Source: Variovorax sp. PBL-H6 | Lineage (GTDB): Bacteria; Pseudomonadota; Gammaproteobacteria; Burkholderiales; Burkholderiaceae_C | Assembly (NCBI RefSeq): GCF_901827155.1 | Contig: NZ_LR594659.1 | Coordinates: 5,304,501 to 5,368,500, forward strand | Direction: 5' to 3' | DNA length: 64,000 nucleotides | Program-made: the position numbers and the translations under genes | The notes under the pieces: model-generated | Seen by the model: the letters and a program-made list of their open reading frames with translations, nothing else | What the model was told of the DNA's origin: nothing | Database searches by the model: none | Shown here: one piece after another, positions 63,335-64,000 of the stretch | Numbering within the stretch: the first letter of the stretch is position 1 | Layout of the letters: every line of letters begins with the position of its first letter

Positions 63335-64000
63335 TCAAGCAGCGTCACCCACCAGCGCCAGCACGCGCAGCGGACTGCCGCTGCCCTTCTCGATCTTGAG
63401 CGGCGGGCAGATCAGCACCGCCCCGGTCGGCGGCAGCAGGTCGAGGTTGCTCAGGCATTGCAGGCCATAGCGGCCCGCCCCGTGCATGAAGTAGTGGCAG
63501 GGATAAGGCGGCCGCAGGTGGTAGCCCTGTCCCGCATCGGTGCCGATGGCCTCCGAGCCGAAGCCCAGCACCTCGCGCTGCTCGACCAGGAAGCGCACCG
63601 CCTCCGTGCTCGGGCCCGGCGTGTGCTGGCCGGTCTCGTCGAAGTTCTGGTAGGCCTCGGGGTCCTGCCGCTTCGACCAGTCGGTGCGCATCAGCACCCA
63701 CGCGCCCTTCGGGATGCGGCCGTGCTTCGCCTCGAAGCGCTCGATGTCTTCCACGGTCAGGAGGTAGTCGGGGTCGGCTTTCGCCTGCTCCGAGCAGTCG
63801 ATCACGCAGGCCGGTGCCACGAAGTGCTTCACGGGGATGGTGTCGACCGAATTGTTCGGCAGGTCGCGGCCCGAGATCCAGTGGATGGGCGCGTCGAAGT
63901 GCGTGCCGGTGTGCTCGCCGCACGAGAAGTTGTTCCAGTACCAGCCAGGCCCGCGCTCGTCGTACTTCGAGACCTCCTCGATGCGGAAAGGCCAGCACTG
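63335..64000 (-). CDS. Cyclase family metal-dependent hydrolase (isatin hydrolase/kynurenine formamidase-like), partial
   Basis: At least 222 residues; the N-terminus is beyond the right edge. The metal-binding motif is GEHTGTHFDAPIHW, the HxGTHxDxPxH signature of the cyclase superfamily. The second half has HGRIPKGAWVLMRTDWSKR and IGTDAGQGYHLRPPYPCHYF. Members include kynurenine formamidase and isatin hydrolase. Isatin is an intermediate of known indoleacetate pathways, so isatin hydrolase is the favoured guess from context. Confidence 0.85.
   Translation of the reverse strand, partial: QCWPFRIEEVSKYDERGPGWYWNNFSCGEHTGTHFDAPIHWISGRDLPNNSVDTIPVKHFVAPACVIDCSEQAKADPDYLLTVEDIERFEAKHGRIPKGAWVLMRTDWSKRQDPEAYQNFDETGQHTPGPSTEAVRFLVEQREVLGFGSEAIGTDAGQGYHLRPPYPCHYFMHGAGRYGLQCLSNLDLLPPTGAVLICPPLKIEKGSGSPLRVLALVGDAA

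Overview
The window looks like chromosomal DNA of a GC-rich betaproteobacterium of the family Comamonadaceae, most likely Variovorax or a close relative. The evidence is the gene order rpoC-rpoB-rplL-rplJ-rplA-rplK-nusG-secE-tRNA(Trp)-tuf followed by tRNA(Thr)-tRNA(Gly)-tRNA(Tyr), a trpE-trpG-trpD-trpC-ung cluster, and a catabolic cluster that resembles the Variovorax auxin-degradation (iad-like) loci. The genus assignment is inference; no 16S rRNA is present.

Left, accessory part (1-22 kb). Bases 1-7045 (minus) are one uninterrupted frame for the N-terminal 2,348 residues of a filamentous-haemagglutinin-like secreted exoprotein, running off the left edge. Then come gene debris (a C-terminal half of a nitroreductase abutting the C-terminus of a Bug-type binding protein), a poorly conserved exported protein, a Tat-exported epoxide-hydrolase-like enzyme, and a GntR/FCD regulator next to a nitrate/taurine-type ABC transporter with a PLP-dependent decarboxylase. 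A stand-alone two-module NRPS (C-A-T-C-A-T, no thioesterase) follows. The segment ends at a tRNA-Phe gene flanked by remnants of a P4-type integrase, which suggests an old island insertion site.

Centre, core part (22-49 kb, all minus). It holds an NtrY/NtrX-like two-component system, a DUF4390 protein, RsmB, a LemA-like protein, the RNA polymerase/ribosomal protein/EF-Tu cluster with four tRNAs, ung, and a tryptophan operon (trpE, a GxxExxY gene, trpG, threonine aldolase, LysE exporter, trpD, trpC). It is preceded by a leader peptide with a Trp-Pro-Trp motif that is too short for ordinary gene finding.

Right part (49-64 kb, all minus). In transcription order: a cyclase/isatin-hydrolase-like enzyme (partial), an SDR, a promoter with a perfect palindromic operator, two branched-chain-type binding proteins, a Rieske dioxygenase (alpha and beta), a third binding protein, LivH, a LivM-LivG fusion, a 670-bp repeat-rich gap containing a 114-bp inverted repeat, LivF, an acyl-CoA ligase, two SDRs and a MarR repressor. 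The likely logic is uptake of an aromatic acid by the Liv-type transporter, ring oxidation by the Rieske enzyme, further steps by the SDRs, ligase and hydrolase, and autoregulation by the MarR protein. Indole-3-acetic acid is the leading candidate substrate, by context only.
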